Assembly: GCF_014646655.1 (NCBI RefSeq)
Contig: NZ_BMNR01000001.1
Span: 252,077-316,076, forward strand
Length of the DNA stretch: 64,000 nucleotides
Reading direction: 5' to 3'
From: Yeosuana aromativorans
Lineage (GTDB): Bacteria; Bacteroidota; Bacteroidia; Flavobacteriales; Flavobacteriaceae
Under the pieces are notes generated by a model. That model was not told where the DNA came from, did not search any database, and saw only the letters and a list, made by a program, of their open reading frames with translations. The position numbers and the translations under genes are program-made. Positions 61,714-64,000 of the stretch are shown piece by piece; position 1 is the stretch's first letter, and each line of letters begins with the position of its first letter.

Positions 61714-62838
61714 TTATAATGCCTGTCTTAGCGCTTCAAAAAACTGGTCAACATGCGTTTTTTTAATACTAAGAGGTGGCAATATTCGTATTAACTTTTT
61801 GTTTGATGCACCCCCTGTAAATATGTGATGCTCATAAATTAGTTTTTTTCTGAGTTCAGCTACTTCAAAATCAAATTCCAAACCAAGCATTAAACCTTTT
61901 CCTTTAATGTTTTTGATTTCTGGAATTGTTGACGCTTTTGAAATAAAATAGTCTGATATCTCATTCACGTTGTCTATTAAATTGTCTGTTTCCAACGTGT
62001 TTAATACCGCTAGTCCGGCGGCACATGCCAAATGATTGCCTCCAAACGTGGTACCCAATAAACCGTATTTAGCCTCAATACTTGGATGTATTAAAACCCC
62101 TCCTATTGGAAACCCATTGCCCATACCTTTTGCAATGGATATGATTTCTGGTGTTACCTTATAGTGCTGAAAAGCAAAAAACTTTCCAGAACGTCCGTAA
62201 CCAGATTGCACTTCATCGGCTATTAAAAACGTGTTGTTAGCTTTACAAAGTGTATCAACTTGTTCAAAAAACTCAGCGGTTCCTTGGTCCAATCCGCCAA
62301 CACCTTGAATAAACTCCACGATAACGGCACATACATCGCCTTTTTCCAATTCTCTCTTAACACCTTCAATGTCATTCAATGCCAAAAAAGTAACTTGCTG
62401 TTGGGCATTTATGGGCGCAATGATTGATGGATTGTCAGTAGCCGCAACTGCAGCCGATGTTCGTCCGTGAAAGCTATTGTTAAAAGCAATAACCCGTGCT
62501 TTATTGGTTTTAAAGGAAGCTAGTTTTAGGGCATTTTCATTAGCTTCAGCACCAGAATTGCACAAAAATAATTGATAATCTTTACAATCCGAAATTTCTT
62601 CCAATCTTTTGGCCAATTCAACCTGCAATGGGTTTTGTATGGCATTGGAATAAAATCCCAAATTAGCTACTTGATTGCTGACTGCATTGACATAATTTGG
62701 ATGCGAATGCCCAATGGAAATAACGGCATGGCCTCCATAAAGGTCTAAATATTCTGTTCCCTTGTCGTCATAAACATGAACATCGTTGCCCTTAACGGGT
62801 GTTACATTATATAGTGGATAAACGTCAAATAATGGCAT
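61714..62838 (-). CDS. argD: N-acylornithine aminotransferase
   Basis: About 374 residues from the Met at 62838, which begins MPLFDVYPLYNVTPVKG just past the proC stop; a further upstream Met (62871) would overlap proC by 32 nt and is less likely. PLP lysine in SIAKGMGNGFPIGG, substrate segments CNSGAEANENALKLA, AFNNSFHGRTSAA and LIADEVQSGYGRSG. It aminates N-acylglutamate semialdehyde. Often annotated as generic class-III aminotransferase; context fixes arginine synthesis. Confidence 0.94.
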   Translation of the reverse strand: MPLFDVYPLYNVTPVKGNDVHVYDDKGTEYLDLYGGHAVISIGHSHPNYVNAVSNQVANLGFYSNAIQNPLQVELAKRLEEISDCKDYQLFLCNSGAEANENALKLASFKTNKARVIAFNNSFHGRTSAAVAATDNPSIIAPINAQQQVTFLALNDIEGVKRELEKGDVCAVIVEFIQGVGGLDQGTAEFFEQVDTLCKANNTFLIADEVQSGYGRSGKFFAFQHYKVTPEIISIAKGMGNGFPIGGVLIHPSIEAKYGLLGTTFGGNHLACAAGLAVLNTLETDNLIDNVNEISDYFISKASTIPEIKNIKGKGLMLGLEFDFEVAELRKKLIYEHHIFTGGASNKKLIRILPPLSIKKTHVDQFFEALRQAL

Positions 62839-62839
62839 C

Positions 62840-63634
62840 TTAATTCTTTTTAATTTGATTGATTTTTTCAAACGAAGCCACGATACCTTGTATCAAAGCC
62901 GAACTTAAACCTTGGTGTTCCATAGCATTTAACCCTTCAATAGTACAACCACTTGGCGTGGTTACACGGTCAATTTCCTGCTCTGGGTGTTTACCCGATT
63001 CAATTAACAAACTGGCCGCTCCAAAACAGGTTTGTGTAGCCAACTCATGCGCTTGCTCGGCCTCAAAACCTAACTGAATAGCGCCTTGGGTAGTGGCCCG
63101 TACCAAGCGCATCCAAAAGGCAATACCACTGGCACAAATAACCGTTGCTGCCTGTACCAAATCTTCAGGAATGGCCATGGTAGTTCCTAATTGATTGAAA
63201 ATATTTTCGGCTAAAATCACTTTATCCTGAGCTTGTTTATTGGCTGCAATGCAGGTCATGGATTTCCCAATTGAGATAGCCGTATTGGGCATCACCCTGA
63301 TGATGTTTTTATCACTTCCTATAATGCTTTCAATCCTGGCGATATCAACACCTGCAGCCACCGAAATAACCACATGGTCTTTAGTAATGATATCAGCAAC
63401 ACTCTCTAATACTCCGTTTATATGTTTTGGTTGTAGCGCAAAAATGACCATCTCAGACTCTGCAACAGCTAACAAATTATCATTGGTTACCGTTACATTT
63501 TTTAAGGTCTTGTAATCATTTACGTTTGCCGTATTTTTATCACTTAAATACAACGAGGTAAACGTGTTGTTTTTAATGAGCCCTTTGGCTATTGAGCTTC
63601 CTAAATTACCGGTTCCTATAATGGCTATTTTCAT
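62840..63634 (-). CDS. proC: Pyrroline-5-carboxylate reductase
   Basis: 264 residues. NAD(P) motif IIGTGNLGSSIAKGLI, FALQPKHI, SVAAGVDIARIE, RVMPNTAISIG and the C-terminal VTTPSGCTIEGLNAME. It makes proline from pyrroline-5-carboxylate. Placing proC between argC and argD joins proline and arginine synthesis from glutamate in one transcript. Confidence 0.96.
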   Translation of the reverse strand: MKIAIIGTGNLGSSIAKGLIKNNTFTSLYLSDKNTANVNDYKTLKNVTVTNDNLLAVAESEMVIFALQPKHINGVLESVADIITKDHVVISVAAGVDIARIESIIGSDKNIIRVMPNTAISIGKSMTCIAANKQAQDKVILAENIFNQLGTTMAIPEDLVQAATVICASGIAFWMRLVRATTQGAIQLGFEAEQAHELATQTCFGAASLLIESGKHPEQEIDRVTTPSGCTIEGLNAMEHQGLSSALIQGIVASFEKINQIKKN

Positions 63635-63653
63635 GTTATATTTTTTTAAATGG

Positions 63654-63673
63654 ATTCCTGCCTGCGCAGGAAT
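63654..63673. repeat. Small palindrome between argC and proC
   Basis: ATTCCTGC (63654-63661), CTGC, GCAGGAAT (63666-63673): perfect 8-bp arms within TGGATTCCTGCCTGCGCAGG, a common flavobacterial intergenic repeat type. Confidence 0.7.
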
Positions 63674-63683
63674 GACAAATAGT

Positions 63684-64000
63684 TTAAAAATAATTGGCCT
63701 TTAACTGTAATCCTTCAGTTTCATCAAATCCAAACAGCAAATTCATATTTTGAATGGCTTGACCAGAGGCACCTTTTAATAAATTATCAATGATACTTGT
63801 TATGAGCAATTTATTGTTGTGTTTGTGCAAATGAATCAAACAGTTATTGGTGTTGACCACTTGTTTTAAATGCAAGTCTTCATCAGACACAAAGGTGAAT
63901 TTGGCATCTTTATAAAATGACTTATACAGTTTCTTCGCTTCTTCTAAAGATCCATCAAAATCCGTATAAACGGTTGCAAAAATTCCTCTGGAGAAATTAC
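63684..64000 (-). CDS. argC: N-acyl-gamma-glutamyl-phosphate reductase, 3' part (truncated by window edge)
   Basis: The frame is open to the window end; 104 codons before the stop are present, and full-length ArgC has about 320 residues. The visible part includes NFSRGIFATVYTDF, LYKSFYKDAKFTFV, VVNTNNCLIHLH, LLITSIIDNLLKGASGQAIQ and NMNLLFGFDETEGL, the well-conserved C-terminal dimerisation segment of ArgC. It reduces acylglutamyl-phosphate. A shorter frame starting at 63890 (GTG) is not the true start. Confidence 0.93.
   Translation of the reverse strand, partial: NFSRGIFATVYTDFDGSLEEAKKLYKSFYKDAKFTFVSDEDLHLKQVVNTNNCLIHLHKHNNKLLITSIIDNLLKGASGQAIQNMNLLFGFDETEGLQLKANYF

Noticed and set aside
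63888-63890. GTG at 63890 as the start of a 68-residue gene
   Set aside because: The frame is open to the window end and the upstream residues match ArgC; it is an internal codon of truncated argC.
1-64000. Mobile elements, prophage, CRISPR arrays, tRNA or rRNA genes, genomic island
   Set aside because: No transposase, integrase, phage or Cas protein, no regular direct-repeat array, and no cloverleaf or rRNA sequence was found; composition is uniform and gene content is core metabolism.

Overview
The window reads as chromosomal DNA from a member of the Flavobacteriaceae (Bacteroidetes). The evidence is the gliding gene gldA, a methionine synthase split into two genes, a combined arginine/proline operon with an acyl-ornithine type transcarbamylase, a GH92 mannosidase, DUF3857 proteins, a low-GC composition, and a promoter of the form TTG-N19-TATATTTG that fits the flavobacterial housekeeping consensus TTG-N17-23-TAnnTTTG. 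I see no insertion sequence, prophage, tRNA, rRNA or CRISPR array. Almost everything is biosynthetic or housekeeping, and the novelty lies mostly in regulation, gene fusions and a few uncharacterised genes.

Layout: 1-1.5 kb, the 3' part of a GH92 alpha-mannosidase. 1.5-4 kb (minus), an ECF sigma / anti-sigma-like / outer-membrane barrel operon. 4.3-7.6 kb (plus), a three-gene ATP-grasp / alpha-E / transglutaminase operon of unknown product. 7.7-12.2 kb (minus), polyprenyl synthase, rlmN, queA, aroA. 12.3-16.5 kb (minus), two DUF3857 proteins and a MazG-like pyrophosphohydrolase. 16.6-18.6 kb (minus), rsgA, dtd and a membrane hydrolase. 19.2-23.3 kb (minus), a Phe/Tyr operon (pheA, aminotransferase, tyrA, DAHP synthase-chorismate mutase) preceded by an aromatic leader peptide and attenuator. 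23.4-26.1 kb, gldA, a GIN-domain lipoprotein and a PagL-like deacylase. 26.2-31.5 kb (minus), metH (two genes) behind a SAM-I riboswitch, two small unknown genes, and metF.

31.6-41.1 kb (minus) is a complete sulfate-to-cysteine block: DUF2061, cysH, cysD, cysN, a HEPN-fused sulfite reductase, the siroheme enzymes, a flavin reductase, then serine acetyltransferase and cysteine synthase. A palindrome at its promoter and a nearby four-cysteine Rrf2 regulator suggest its control. 41.2-48.7 kb (minus) is the aspartate-to-methionine arm: a second SAM-I riboswitch, O-acetylhomoserine sulfhydrylase, a MetX-aspartokinase-homoserine dehydrogenase fusion, a second trans-sulfuration enzyme, PhzF and Rrf2. 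48.7-52.8 kb holds a 516-residue unknown and leuAB.

52.9-55.4 kb holds an acyltransferase, a DoxX protein and an esterase. 55.4-64 kb (minus) is the arginine/proline operon argC(partial)-proC-argD-proA-proB-argF'-argB-argE-argH. Several of its gaps carry palindromic repeats, and the specificity residue of ArgF' suggests succinylated rather than acetylated intermediates.

The sulfur genes connect: sulfide from the cys operon feeds both CysM and the homocysteine-forming sulfhydrylases, the fusion protein supplies O-acetylhomoserine, and MetH with MetF methylates homocysteine. All calls rest on reading the sequence and on recalled family knowledge; no database search was run.
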